NCBI RefSeq assembly: GCF_002999335.1
Contig: NW_020312336.1
Coordinates: 1-64,000, forward strand
DNA: 64,000 bases
Reading direction: 5' to 3'
Source of the DNA: Cyclospora cayetanensis
Lineage: Eukaryota; Apicomplexa; Conoidasida; Eucoccidiorida; Eimeriidae
The position numbers and the translations under genes were made by a program. Shown in pieces: positions 1 through 12,964 of this stretch. Every line of letters begins with the position of its first letter. Position 1 is the stretch's first letter. Under the pieces are notes generated by a model. The model made no database searches. It was not told the DNA's origin and saw nothing but the letters and a program-made list of their open reading frames with translations.

Positions 1-277
<277 letters not shown>

Positions 278-1085
278 GCAAATTTTCTATATTTCTGTCC
301 TTCTCCAGTGAGCGAGAGCCGCAAGGCTCAGTGCTCTCTCTTAACGCCGAATTCAGTTGATGGAATTCTCGAGAAACTTTTTTCTAGATCTTCTTCCCAC
401 CCTCGCAGTCCCCCACCCACCCCACCCCTCATTTTCTCTTCCCCTCTTCGCTCTCTTCCCTTCCCCCTCCCTGCGTGTGGTCTATTCTGCATGCCTTTCC
501 GCTGCCTGTGCGCCTGACATCTCTTTTCTCAAATTCGTCCCTTGCAAAGAGGTGCTCTGTCGAGCGCTGCAGATCCTTGGAGAGAGCACGCGCTGATTTG
601 CGGGGGAGTGGAGGGTGGAAGGTGGAAGTTGGCAGCGACCATTTAGGCCGAAGCGCATGCATGCATCCGTGCATGGATGCCTTTCTGTTGGCTGCTGCGC
701 GTTGTCTGCAGCTCTTGAGCCTTTCGCTGCCACAGCAACTCAGGGAGGCAGAGCAGCACGAAACACTTCCTTGGAAAATCCTTGCCCGTATGGCCTTCTC
801 CTCGACGGAAACACAGCCTACAATCAACATCGTAAGTTGGAGTGCGATCCTCTCTCGAGTTTGGTCGGCTGTACTACTCCCACCGCCTCTGACTTTTCTC
901 CCCAAGGAAACGTAGACGGCTGCGCTGGATCTCTTCTTACCCTTCTGCTTTTTCTCCCTAGAAACTGATCCTGCTTTTTTCGCTTTGGAGGGGGGGAGAA
1001 TCCGCTTAGAAACAAAGGCGGGAGAGCGTCCTGATCCCTCGCATGAATGTATGTATGTGTGTGTATGGATGCATGTACATATTAA

Positions 1086-1114
1086 GATATATACATATAT
1101 ATGTATATGTGTAT

Positions 1115-1180
<66 letters not shown>

Positions 1181-1265
1181 TATGTATATATATATGTATA
1201 TTATGTATGTGCACATATATGTATTTAGGTATGTATGTATATATGTATATTATGTATGTATAAAT
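1086..1265. repeat. AT microsatellite
   Basis: An uninterrupted AT dinucleotide run of about 60 bases (1117-1176) is flanked by degenerate TATG/TATA repeats on both sides, spanning roughly 1086-1265. The repeat is open in several frames and produces Tyr/Ile-rich pseudo-proteins on both strands, which I do not treat as genes. Confidence 0.95.
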
Positions 1266-1898
1266 GTGTATGTACGTCAACATGTATGTTTTTGTTTGTG
1301 TGTGTGCTGCCGCTGCTTCCAGGACTGGGGAGCTCCCCCTACAGGCGATCCGATTAGCCCTCCTGCTGTGACACACCTTCGCATCATCTGCTCGCAGCCA
1401 GGAGCCATCAAAAGCCTTAGGGTGTGGGGTATCCCCCTGCCCCGCATGTCTGCTGGCAGCAGCCATTGAGCGCGCTGAAGGCGCATCCTTGCCTGACTTT
1501 TTTCCCGCTTTTGTGGTTTTTTTTCCGCTTTTGCGGCTGGCGGACGGGGGGAAGACGCGGTGCATTCAGGAGGAAACGGAGTGTATAGTCAGACGGCGAG
1601 ACGTAGACGTCTCTCCGTCTGGAGCTGCTGCTTTAGCGACTAGTTCCAGGCGGCTGTTCGCTTGGGTTGGTGTAGGCTAACAGAAGGAGCAGCTTACATG
1701 CTGGCCGGTGGAGAGAAGAGGCGCAATGCCAAATACCCTTGCGTGATTGAGCGCGATTCTTCTTCGAAGTGGGCGTTTGCCTCATTCGCCGCTGCACCCA
1801 TCATACCTCGAAAAACCAGGCCGCGCCAGCTCTACGTCAAGCGACACGCTTCCCGCCTTGAAAAAAAAAAAAAAATGCCGCATACTACTCTGAGAGCC

Positions 1899-2264
1899 AA
1901 GGGGCGTACAGGCTTAGCTTAGAGCAACCGAGGCAGAAAACAGGGAGAGACAGCCAGAGTCTGTTAGACGCCTTCTAAGGTGCTTCCTCTGGAGCTCTGG
2001 GTGTGTGAGAGCTTTCCTGTAAGGGGCGTACAGGCTTAGCTTAGAGCAATCGAGGCAGAAAACAGGGAGAGACAGCCAGAGTCTGTTAGACGCCTTCTAA
2101 GGTGCTTCCTCTGGAGCTCTGGGTGTGTGAAAGCTTTCCTGTAAGGGGCGTACAGGCTTAGCTTAGAGCAACCGAGGCAGAAAACAGGGAGAGACAGCCA
2201 GAGTCTGTTAGACGCCTTCTAAGGTGCTTCCTCTGGAGCTCTGGGTGTGTGAGAGCTGTCCTTT
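1899..2264. repeat. Three-copy 122-bp tandem repeat
   Basis: A unit beginning AAGGGGCGTACAGGCTTAGC starts at 1899, 2021 and 2143, giving an exact period of 122 bases. Copies 1 and 2 differ at two positions in the unit (a C/T about 31 bases in and a G/A about 105 bases in). Copy 3 diverges only near its end. The near identity points to a recent tandem triplication. No coding potential is evident. Confidence 0.95.
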
Positions 2265-4689
2265 CAGTGTCGCCGCATGCATCGCCCAAGGAGTCTTGAG
2301 TATTGGCACGGGATGGGAGTGCTTCAGAGGCTTGCCCCTCGGTACCGCCACGGCGAATAAGTCAGTGGCGGACTGTGATCTAAAGACTCTGCGTGTGACG
2401 ACTAGTAGTTTCCACGGACAGAGACAGTGGGAAAGAGGCTCACTCCGCCAAAAACCACGCAGTTTGCAATAGCGTTGCCTTCTGGGGGGTTTCCGCGATC
2501 CTGGCACGACGAGCAAGACAGCGTTGGCGCTCTTGACCTCCTCTGCGAGGCTGCTGTAACCTCCAGTTAAAGCATGCGGATGCGGCGGACAAAAGAGCCA
2601 GGCAAGCAGTAGCAGCAGCCACATATATAAACATATATATATATGTATACATATTCGGTAGGCTGTCGGTGCGGAGGCTTTGCTTCACAGCAGCAACATC
2701 TTTCGAAGAGGACTTCTCTACCGGAAACAGCATGTCGAGCGCACATTGGAGAAGGAGAACCTCTAGGCTTAACAGGGGCTAAATTGGCGTAAACGACATA
2801 TAAGGTGGAGCCACAGGAGTCTCTCGGAGATGGGCAGCGCGTGCGAGTCAGCAGTATGGCTGCCCCCTCCAAAGACGCTCCAAGGTTTCGCATGCAACGA
2901 GCTCGAGTATTTTGGCATCTGCTGAGAAGGATTCGGGGTTGCGAAGGGGGGTTAACGCGGGAAACAAGGCCTATTCCCCCCTACACTTTTTCGACGTTTC
3001 CTGCACTTTCCACTGGTCGCATGAGTCTCTTCTTTCAGCACATCCCACAAATCCACCGCTTCTTTCTTTAAAACTCCCGTTCATAGAAAATCGCTGCTTG
3101 GCCCACATACCCCAAAGTTCAACACGCGGCGACAGTCCAGAGCAAGGTGTCTCTACAGCCTTGTGAGGGTTAGCTGCGGCTAACCGATGTGTGGGTGTCT
3201 TGCAGACAGCCACAATACTGAAGACGCAGTAGCCTGCACCGCCTCAACATAGACGTTCAAAGGTCACTTCCGATGAGGGCAAACTCTTGCGGTGGAATGG
3301 AATTCGTGAACCCCGCACGTTTGCCTCGTGAACAGCCAAAATGCTTTGTGTACGGATGGCCATCCCCGGCAGCAGTGCCACACATATGCACACAAAGCCA
3401 CTATTAAAGGGAACGTAAAAAGATCGCGGTTTCCTGCTGGTCTTCAAAGGGGTTACGCATGTAGACCGAAGAACGCGCAGATTCTCTATGCTCTGCGTAT
3501 GTCACGTTCGTTCACCTAAGCTCCAGGAACCCAGAAAAATCGCAGGCCTCCTTGCTCGGGGGGAGGTGTGATCGGGGAATTGATGAGACTCTGTCACTGT
3601 GGTGATAGAATTGCTGAACTTTCAAAGGCAGTCGCGTAGCACGACACAACCACGGTCCTCCAGTATGCATGGAGTCATCACCTGCGAATCGAGAACACTT
3701 GCCTGCCACACAAGCGCCCCCCTGTTTTGCATGATAACACGACCACAGTGGAGGCCCCCCTTTTAAGCTGTTTACATATATATATATATGTATAGCGTGC
3801 ACCAAGCCCTCTATAGCGCCGACAGCCACTGCGATCTTGTGCGTGGTTGCCTGATCCAAGCATGAAGAGCCGAAACTTGCAAAACTGGGGCGTACATCAG
3901 AAGCAATTCCCACAGACGCACCCAAAGGCCCTCTCGTTAGCAGCACAACGCCTTTCACCTAACACTTCGAGAGTTCTGGTCCTGCAAGAAACCGCACAGA
4001 CAGGATGCAGCTAGTTGTGCCCTTGCAACAGTTTAACCAGTAACTCACAGGATTCTGCGCAGGCAAGCTTACCCCATGAAGAACTTCGCAAGTGCAGATC
4101 AGCCTTGCCTAGCAGTTAAACGACTTTTTTGATGCCCCTGGCATACAAGCAACGTGTAGGGGATTCCCAAGTATATATGTGCAAAAACCAATTGGGATAC
4201 TGGGGGCTTACAGCTTGGATGCAATCGAGCTATAGCCGCATGGACCGCTCCACCCATAAGCTCCGTTAAAAAAAAGCCCTTCTTAGCACAAACAGAGTAT
4301 CAAACTGTGGTACAGAGTCACTTTTAGTATACTTTCCGAAGCACTTAGCCTTTTGCTTGCCGTCAGCTTCCAGAGTTCCGGTACAAGTGGAGAAACACAG
4401 CCAGTTTGCGCGCTGCAGCCTTCTCTAAGCACTTCATGCATTCATTTACATAGAGTTTCGCGATGCAACCATGCATCCATATCCATTGTGATCCATCCTA
4501 GTGTATCGAGCCAACCCCAAATGTGCAACACAGCGCATGCATACACAAACAGCCACAACCAGGGGTCAATTTTTATGTATTATTATTAGTAGAGTGGAAC
4601 CTGATACACTTAGTGTGGAGCGCTACACTACAGGTATTGCCGTATTGGGCTAAGCTATACTAGTTCTCTGCAACTAAAAATTCGAGAGC

Positions 4690-4900
4690 GTTGACAGTTG
4701 ATAGTTTGCTTGTCGTACATCTTGTTAACCAAGTCGTGTTAGGCCTGTGTAAAATGACGAAACGTTGTGTGCGCTTGCGCTGGATGCTGTGTGAAACTAG
4801 CTGTGAATGCTCGGAGTGCTTACAGGGTGCAGGACGCATGAGCACCCTCACTGTAGTTCTCCCTAAATGGCGGGAACTTTTGGGCGGGGAGGGGGGCGTC
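4690..4900 (+). repeat. Solo-LTR-like fragment, plus orientation
   Basis: The segment around 4760-4835 (core GTTGTGTGCGCTTGCGCTGG, then ATGCTGTGTGAAACTAG) matches 60790-60865 on the same strand. It also matches the reverse complement of 18300-18460, 55025-55130 and 60270-60370. These are diverged copies of one dispersed repeat that elsewhere flanks gypsy-type remnants, so I read this one as a solo LTR or LTR fragment. An open frame across it (4691-5182) is not a gene in my view. Confidence 0.55.
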
Positions 4901-5509
4901 AGCATCAAGCTGGAGTTCTCACTAACAGCAATGACCCTTTATAAAGTGTGCGTGGAGTCTGGCGTTAGGTGTCTGCCTACGGATATCGTAAAGATAGAGT
5001 GGTACGCTCACGATAACGGAGGCACCCTAGGAACCCTAGAGGTACCCCTCCAAAGTGCCATGCCTTCAAGATTTCCTGTATCCATACGTTTGTGCGACGC
5101 TTTCGGCTATCGGTTAAGAAGTAGGAAGCCTATGTCTGAGGCGAAAAACTCGGGAACGGTCTCAACTGGGCAGCTTCCTTAGGAAAGGGGAATACAGCGT
5201 GCTGTGCTTTCTGCATACGCGTTTTTTGCGGGCATAGCCATGCATTCCTGTCCTCTCGCTACAAAGATAGTGCCAAGCGCACCATGCGAGTAAACATTCA
5301 TAAATATAATGCATGCATCTAGCTTACAGGAGCCTGGGGCTGCTTCTCCCCACACGGAAGCTCAGGCCCGCACCCTGCAGGCACCATGCATGTTTGCAGC
5401 GCTTCATCCGCGTCGGATTCCCCGTTCGCTGCGTTCCTTTGATCCTGCTGGGTTCTTTGGGTAAGGAATTGAGATAAAGAAGCCAGAGTAAGGAGAAAAC
5501 ACCGAAAGG

Positions 5510-6418
5510 ATGCCGACCAAGCGCAGAAACGGCGGCCGTTCCAAACATGGGCGGGGGCATGTTAACCCGGTCAGATGCAGCAACTGCGGCCGATCATGCC
5601 CTAAGGACAAGGCTATCAAGCGTTTTAGCGTCCGCAATATCGTCGACGCCTCCTCCCAAAGAGATTTGAGGGAGGCCTCTGCCTACCATAGTGAGCTCGA
5701 GCACATGCAAGTACAACCCCCACGGCAGGAGCAGAAACACAAGCCCTTCAGTCTTGCCCCCTCCTCAATCCTCACTACGTGGCTGCTCTATTGATCATTC
5801 TCTGCACATTGTGGCGGAGTACCCGAGCACACGCTCACTAGACCGCCTGTATCTGTCCCACAGTTGGAGGAAGGTGCATGGGTGCCGATTGATGCAACGC
5901 GTTTCCCGCTGCCCGCTGATGTGTGACGCTTCGCTTCTGCTTCTAGTGCACCTTAAAAGTGAATGGGCGGGCCAGATATGACTCACCTGGAACATGATCT
6001 GCCGATTATTTGGCAGTCTCGTCATCCAGTTTCCCTGTTAGTGATCTCGCAACATCTCATAGCTTTCCACCGAACTTACCGCAAGTGCTGTGTCATGAAA
6101 GCTGTTGGCTGGCCTGTAATTCATGATATGCTGCTTCTCGCTCATCCCCATCATATCTCCTTGCTGTACCCTCATGTGTATGGAAGCACGTTCGTGCGTC
6201 CATGTGGGATCGTCTCAGTGCATGCATCTGCATCTGCCTTGGGGTTTGTGTTTGTCTCTTCAGCGTACAACCTGCCCAAGCTGTACATCAAGCACTGCTA
6301 CTGCATTTCCTGCGCGATTCACTCGCGCGTTGTTCGCGTTCGCTCTAGGGAGAGGCGCAGGATCCGCGCCAATCCCCAGGCACGCCCTCACGGCAACATG
6401 GGCGGGAACCGCAACTGA
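5510..6418 (+). CDS. RPS26: 40S ribosomal protein S26 (eS26)
   Basis: A component of the small cytosolic ribosomal subunit near the mRNA exit site. Two exons, 5510-5690 and 6264-6418, join in phase to give 111 residues, close to the 115 of human S26. The donor is GTGAGC at 5691 and the acceptor is TTCAG at 6263. The N-terminus [18 protein letters not shown] and the zinc-binding pairs CSNC (Cys23/Cys26) and CISC near residue 75 are the family hallmarks. The junction reads EASAYH then TYNLPKLY, matching the family without a gap. The start has A at -3. The C-terminal tail is basic, [16 protein letters not shown]. The single 573-base intron holds no visible snoRNA. No paralogue is seen in the window. 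Confidence 0.97.
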
Positions 6419-8137
6419 ACATACAACATGCAACACTTGCATGTGTCGTTCTAATGCTCAGAGCAAGGCAGGTTAGAGGCTGATGGTATAGGCCCTCTGG
6501 AAACGCGTTCCCGGGGGTTTCTCCAACGTGGGTATGTGTACCCCCTTACCCACAGCAGCGGCTTCTGCTTGCTATTTCATTGACAGGAGGCGAACATTCC
6601 CTTAGGGATGCCTGAGCAAACCGTATGGTCAAAGTTTGGGTTTCACTGCCACATAGGGCGTGGAAAGTAATAATCAGTTGCGCTGCAGAAGGCACGAACA
6701 AGAGGAAGCAGATGTGTGGGGGTTCACGCGCCTCTAAGTCTTTTTCCATGGCATACGATTTTCCCTACTGGAATAAGTATCAAGCGTTTTAAGTCATGCA
6801 GTATCCAGTAGCGCTAATACACGCGAAAGAAACTAGTGACGCGAAACCAAAGACGACACAAGGGTGGCACCAAGATACGGGGAGTGCCTAAATTTTTGCG
6901 AGTTTCAACAATTGTAGAGTGCGTTTCATAGCCTGTTGGCACTGTCGTGGTTCTTCCGAACGTATATGCATTTAGTTAAACACCTTTTACTCGACCGATT
7001 TGCGCCAGGTGGAAGTATCGAAGCAGTTGGTGACGATTGCTGTTCAGTCTGCTTTTGCGTTATGGATGAGACACATCTGTCCAAGCCAGCACTGTATTCA
7101 AGGGACCTGCAATTGCCTAGTGTTGAGGCAGCATATTAGGCGCCTGGCATTTTTCATGCCTGCACAGGATGAGTGTTGGAGAAGCAAATGCGCCTGCAGG
7201 GGAGGGCACTACTGGTTCTCGAGGGGATTTTCTGCGCTTGTGTGTCATGCGATGCTCTGTAATGACTAAAGGCGTAGACATTAGCGATGGGCGAATTGCT
7301 GGCTTTTATTTGTCACACTTTAATCCTTGGCACAATTCGCAAATGCCGGCTCTCATTGAGACATGGAAACTTGCGGAAGGGGGGCACGCCTCAGAGTGCT
7401 TTTAGACCTTTCAAGCTGTGAACTCGTAATAATAGCTGAATAGGTGTCCTAGAAGATATTATGTTGACTTTAAGGGTGTCTGCGCACACATTGACACCTG
7501 GCCTAGAGTACTCCCACTGGTTTGCCAAGTGTGCGCACATTTCTTGTCGTTTAATACTTTTGGTCTTTCCCCCCTTATCCGTCTCAGAATCATTTCAATG
7601 CATGAAATACGTATTCAATGTACTTGAACACGCGTCCTATTCGTCTATTTCTCTTTGGGGGGCCCTTCATTTCTTTGGGGGCCCCTGTGCACGTAGGGAT
7701 CTCCCACCGATTCGCATTTGGCGCTCTTTATATGCGTGTATCGTCCTTTAAGAACATCTTCTAAAGAAACAAGATTGTCTCTTCTTGCTCTCCACCCGCT
7801 TCATCTGCTCGCCTTTCCACCAACTCTCCTAATTTCCGGGGTGTTCTGCGTCTTCGTCGCTTGCGCCTGCTCTCCAGCCGTTCCCCCATTTCGGTCTAAA
7901 CTTGAAACACGGCCGTTCACTCTATCGCTTTAACGGATTCTGCTGAGCCTGCTGTCGGCTGCTCGGGAAAGCGATGCCCACTGCCATAGGGCTCAACTTC
8001 TGAAAGCTGTCTTCTACCCTCTGCCCGTTCAGGTTGAAGGCCGTCCTCCTTATTCGGTTTTGCATATGATGGTTTAAGCGCCTTTCTCCCCTTTTCTGCT
8101 TCGATTTCCTTCTCCTTTTGCTCCGCTCTGCTCGAGC
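6419..8137. other. Intergenic region between RPS26 and CSN5
   Basis: About 1.7 kb with no frame that resembles a known protein. Short open frames at 6936-7405 and 7461-7933 have no recognisable domain and no convincing splice partners. A pair of nearly identical G/C blocks, TTTGGGGGGCCC and TTTGGGGGCCCC, sits at 7654-7685. The last 300 bases before CSN5 are pyrimidine-rich and presumably include its 5' untranslated region. Confidence 0.5.
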
Positions 8138-11100
8138 ATGGATCCCCAGTCCATTACCCCCTGCGATGCATCGCTATATGGCTTCGATGAAGAAGCGCAC
8201 ACCGTGTTGCTGCACACCCTGCAGCAACACCACCAGCGGCTCCGGGTGGCTCCGCAGGACGTCAAAGCAGAGAGTCCAGTGGTGTTCACTGACGTTTGGG
8301 TGTCAGATTTGGCGCTTACAAAAATGATGCTACATGCGGAGAAGGGGGGACGGATCGAAGTCATGGGATTGCTCCTGGGGAAGGCTGTTACTGTTGAACC
8401 GACAGATCCGGCGCCTCATTTTAGCGATTCTGTTTCGTTCGTTGCTCCACCCAAAGATGGGGACGTCCGCGAGCAGAGCTGCGATCCAGCGTGCATGCAT
8501 GCCGAAGGGGATGGCGGAGCAGAAGCAGGCAGGCAGATAGAAAGGCGGAGGGGTTACTTTGTGGTGACGGACTGTTTTGCGCTTCCTGTAGAGGGCACGG
8601 AGACGCGAGTGAATGCAGCTGAGGATGCTAACGAATACATGATCCAATATCTAGAGGAGGCAGAGAAAATCCCAACACCGCAAAAAGTTGTCGGCTGGTA
8701 TCACTCTCACCCAAACTACGGCTGCTGGCTGTCAGGAATTGATGTCAGAACACAGCAACTGCAGCAGCAGCACCAGGATCCCTTTCTAGCTATTGTGGTA
8801 AGCGGGCTGTACACCATCAAGAAAAGGCTCATCGCCAAGCGCAGGCGTCGTGATTATTTTACTCGGAAGCGTGATGAGATGCAGCGTTGGGTATTTCCAT
8901 CACCTGCTATTAACAACTGCGAGCGAGTAGCTGAATACAATGAAAGAGCGGCCACGCATATGGCGCAGCCGCCACACAAAGGGATTAGCGGCTGCAAGTA
9001 AAATCCACTGGTCTTGCATGCGAAGAAACGAGTCATTCTTGCCTTGCTGGCTGCTCGGGCAGCTTGGCTGTTGTTTCTTTCTGCACTTAATCGGAACCGT
9101 CTTTTTTCCCGTCACCGCGAAAGGGCTTTGTGTGTACTCTCCGTGCAGGTCGATCCCGTTCGGACGCTGAGCAAAGGCTCCATTCAAGTAGGATGCTTTC
9201 TTCTATTCCTGGTTTCCTATGCACCTGTGTTTCCCATTCGCGGATTTCGCATCTTCGAAATGCTTTGAAAGTTAGAAAATGGAGGCACCCGAACAGAGTG
9301 TCATGCACACCACATGCATGCAAGAACTATGAGGAAAAGACTCGTTCAAGTTGGATACATGACAGTAGAATATTCATGGATTCCGTTGAAAATCAACCAA
9401 AGTCAACAGAAGACACTCAAGCTTTAGTCTCCTCTATGTTTCCATCTACTTTGTCGTGCAGAACAGTGGGTAAACGGTTTGATTTGATGCGTGCCGCTCT
9501 TTTGAGTCTTGGTGAATGATCTCGCCTACACAAAAACTGCACTTTCCCCTATCGGGGTTACAGCTTCTTTCTCTAACTTCCTCCTGTCAACTCTTTCCTT
9601 CTCCCCCTTCCTGTGAGCTCTGATTTTACCATGAGTTTCTGCGTTTAATCTTGCTTTGTTCTGATGTGCTTGTTCATTGAATTCCCAGTTGGGTGCATTC
9701 CGAACTTTCCTCCCGGGAGAGGAAAGGCGACACATAGATGAAATGGACAAAGCTGAACCGCTGCTTCCCGAAGATAAAGTTCATGACTTCGGAGTTCATT
9801 GGCAACAGTCAGAAATACGCTTGTTTGCAGTTTTCTAAATTTTAAAGCACACCACATACATGAGGGCACTTGGTCGAAGCCGGCGAGTCTGATAAATCGC
9901 TTTTTCACCATTTTGTCCCATTCGAAGCATAAAGATTAGAGAAAATTCTCTCCGTTTTCTAGGTTTCATCCCTCGTGCTGTTTAACGCTCGTTATCCTTT
10001 TTTGTTGCTAGCGCATTATTTCGGTTTTCGCGCTGTCCTACCTGGGAATTTCGTTCTTTCCTGCCTAATGCTTCTATTCTCTCAGCTACTATCCGTTAAA
10101 GGTTCATTATTGCTGCAACTCGCTGAGCGCCAAATTGATAGAAGGCATGAAAAAAATATCCTGGCCACACATCCTGACAACCCGGTCTCTCCAAGCGGTA
10201 AGGAAGCGGCTGGTGAACTTATTTTTCATGCAAATCTTATAAACAGGATCACAGATATGAACAGTCATGTGTATTTCTGTATATATAAATACATACATCC
10301 CAATCTAAATGCTAAACGTCCTACATGCAAAAAGTATACACAGGCGGAGAAAAAATTGCCTTGTAATATTTTTCATACTGTGGACGTACGATGGGAGCCG
10401 CCGTGTATTTTTCTTTTACCGACTATGTGAAGGTGTGTCGATGCCAGATTTATCAGTGGAATGACTAGTCCATACTAGATCGAAGGGAGTAGCAGCCCTT
10501 GATCTTTGCCTCTTCCTCGCTGTGTGGGTGTATGCATCTCCTATGCAGCTGCACGCGTGTATATTTCTTCCCGTGCCTTCATGGTCATTGCTTCTCCTCT
10601 GCTCTCCTTCCTCTTTGACATTTCATTGGTACGCGACATTCTTGCAGCATGTCTCGTTTCCTCTTAATCCTTCATCGTCTATCTCTTTTCCCTTCTCGTC
10701 CTCTTGTGCATGGATTTACTTTTGGGTTTGAACCTACCTTTTCTTCCTTGTTCTAGGCGCAGGACCGCGCCACGCAGATCTCCAGAGTCTCGTCCCTTCT
10801 GGATTCAGCCAAAGAGGCAATTGCCGCAAGCGATGCGATGTCGAGAATGTACGCAAAGGACTTGGCCAGAACGCGAAAGCAGCAATGACGCATCTTACCC
10901 TCTGACGCAACATTCAAAACTTGGCATGTCTGCCTCTAATATTTTTCCCTCTCGCTACTTGTGTTGTTTGCACCGTTTTACTGTCTCACTACATCTGCTC
11001 AGGCGGCAAGTCTGCGTGGGAGGAAACAGGAGTCCGACCCCACAAGAGTCTGGTGACTCAGTAGACATTTCCTCGGTGATTTCGCTGCCGGATGAGCTGA

Positions 11101-11240
11101 ATCCTCAGACCAAACCCCCAACAGCGACACTGAGGAATACCGCTGAGGAAGCTGCAGGAGTTGCTCTGCAGGCCATGGAGGCATTGGTGGAAACTGCAGC
11201 CTTGGTAAGGAGGAAGCAGACTTTTTGTGGATCAGGTTAG
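8138..11240 (+). CDS. CSN5: COP9 signalosome subunit 5, JAMM deneddylase
   Basis: The zinc metallo-isopeptidase that removes NEDD8 from cullins within the COP9 signalosome. Exons: 8138-8797, 9149-9187, 9689-9807, 10086-10197, 10757-10848 and 11003-11204, all in phase. The last exon then reads through to a stop at 11240 or splices at the GTAAGG at 11205. The product is about 419 residues, against 334 in human. The JAMM motif is complete: Glu74 in GGRIEVMG, His189 and His191 in WYHSHPNYG, Ser199 and Asp202. The stretch [14 protein letters not shown] identifies CSN5 rather than Rpn11. Exon 3 carries KVHDFGVH and exon 4 [13 protein letters not shown], both family landmarks. Exon 6 gives the C-terminal helix region ([16 protein letters not shown]). 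Odd: about 55 extra residues (85-138) inside the MPN domain, acidic and Gly/Ala-rich. Retaining intron 5 would end the protein at 10888. Confidence 0.93.
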
Positions 11241-12964
11241 GCGACGAGGGAGTGCAAGGGCGGTATAGAGCACGGGAAAACGGGGGTGTCAGCGCGGAAG
11301 ACTGTCACAGAGGGGCAGAGAGAAATTGCGAAAAAGCATCCGACCAGTGACTGTTGTGTGACGCATGTAGCGTAGCCGTTGTTGCATCTTGCTTTTTGGC
11401 TCAGAGCGCAGCATACCCCGACAGGATGAGTTGGGCCGAAAGGCTAATGGCCGAAAACAAAAAAGAAAATATCCGTCTAGACCCCTGATGCGCTCCAGGC
11501 ATCTCGGTCTTGAATCGAGGGCAGTGCTACTGCTGTAGCCCGCTTGACGCGTTCCCGAAACAGAATTTTACTGCAATCCTACTGTATTTTTAGCCTTTCC
11601 CTCTCGTTCCGTAGCGCTGCCTCTTAGTCAATCCGACCATCCGAATAAGCATTTCTTGCACGAGGATAGAGCCGTTAAAGTCGAGCCAGATGTGAACGGA
11701 GCGATCGAGTATTACGTAGAAGGCGACGCACGGGTGGAGCTATAGAGTAAGAGATCGCTACACGGAGCACCGGGTAGATGACGAACAGATAGAGTGAGTG
11801 GGAAAATACAGAGGCACAAGCAAGTCACGGATCGGGGGAGGCACACTTAACGCGACTCTCCCCATGGGAGCGCCCCCTGCATATTGGACGCATGCCTCCC
11901 ATCGCTTGTCGAGAGCTAGGCAAAGCGATTCAATTTGGCCAGTTTTGTTTCCTAAGCTAGCGCCGCCAGTTAGCGCGGTGTCTGCAAAGCCGAGTATCAC
12001 CTATGACGCTCTGCTGTGCCTCTCCGTCTCGAGCGTATGCTGCGTTGGCTGCGGAATCGCCTTATGCAAAAACGCCAGCCACATACACCCGCATGACCAT
12101 GACCAAAAATAGCAGAAAATTGCGTGAATTGTCGCACACAGCTGTCTTGAATCAATACCCTGCCGCATCGTGAGGCTCGCTCTGTGCTCCAGCGTACCTG
12201 TGTGTCAGCACATCAGGGATTCGCGTTTCTGCACGAGCACGGAAAATGAAAGTCGGTACACCAGAACCCCAAAACTTTATCGGGCTACAGCGTGCAGAAT
12301 GAGCAGCAAAGATAAGAATAGATAAGGACGAAAACGAGCAGGGCTATGATCGCGTGGCCCCCGCGTGCCCTCCGTCTGGCACTATTCGGAGGGGAAAGCA
12401 GAGGAGTGAAGGATGTATGTACAAAGAAACCATATACCAAGGAAGGCGAAATAAAATGGCTGCCAAGCAAGAAGGGCTCTGTACAGTGGCGTACTGCATG
12501 AGGAACACGGCCTCCGAAAGACGTGCATCTCCCAACACGATAGAAACGAGCACTTCTGTAACTTAGGCGCCTTTGTAATTCGGTGATACTGATTTATCAA
12601 CGTGCTATTCCACGCCTCATCCGCACACGTTGCACAGAGAGATGGGGACGAGAGGAGCACAAATGATGGGAAGAAGTAAAATACATCGGATGGGAGCTAC
12701 GAAAAGCAGACAGCAAAGCGGGCGGCGAAAAAAAGTGGTTTCAACAGTGTACATCAACAGAAACAGCCGCATAGTCGCAAGAAAAGAGAACGGCATACTG
12801 CGCTACAAAATCATAGCACAAGATAATTCGACCTCTTTTGTTCGGTTACAGTCTCTCTTCCATTTTCTTTGTGCTGGCAATTCAGCCCTATATCTGCTTA
12901 TATCTGCTCCTATACCAGTCCGACACAGTAATCCCTCTGTGCTTCTTTCTGCGGCTCTCCCGTG
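11241..12964. other. Intergenic region between CSN5 and membrane-protein gene
   Basis: About 1.7 kb, convergent between a plus-strand and a minus-strand gene. It presumably holds both 3' ends. A further small CSN5 exon is possible near 11.57-11.62 kb, where TTTTTAG and CGTAG acceptors occur, but nothing there resembles the family C-terminus. Open frames at 11798-12112 and 12344-12660 show no domain. Confidence 0.5.

Noticed and set aside
429..1565. Long minus-strand open frame of 378 codons
   Set aside because: It crosses the AT microsatellite, which is open in several frames, and its ends show no domain or compositional sign of coding.
1861..1875. Fifteen-base A run as a retroposon tail
   Set aside because: No upstream retroposon body or target-site duplication was visible, so it is noted only as a homopolymer.
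4691..5182. Plus-strand open frame of 163 codons
   Set aside because: It overlaps a dispersed LTR-like repeat found at four other places, where the frame is not conserved.
8138..11240. Assignment as proteasome lid subunit Rpn11 or another JAMM protein
   Set aside because: The [14 protein letters not shown] block and the DFGVH and YYPLKVHY motifs are specific to CSN5; the corresponding Rpn11 sequence differs.
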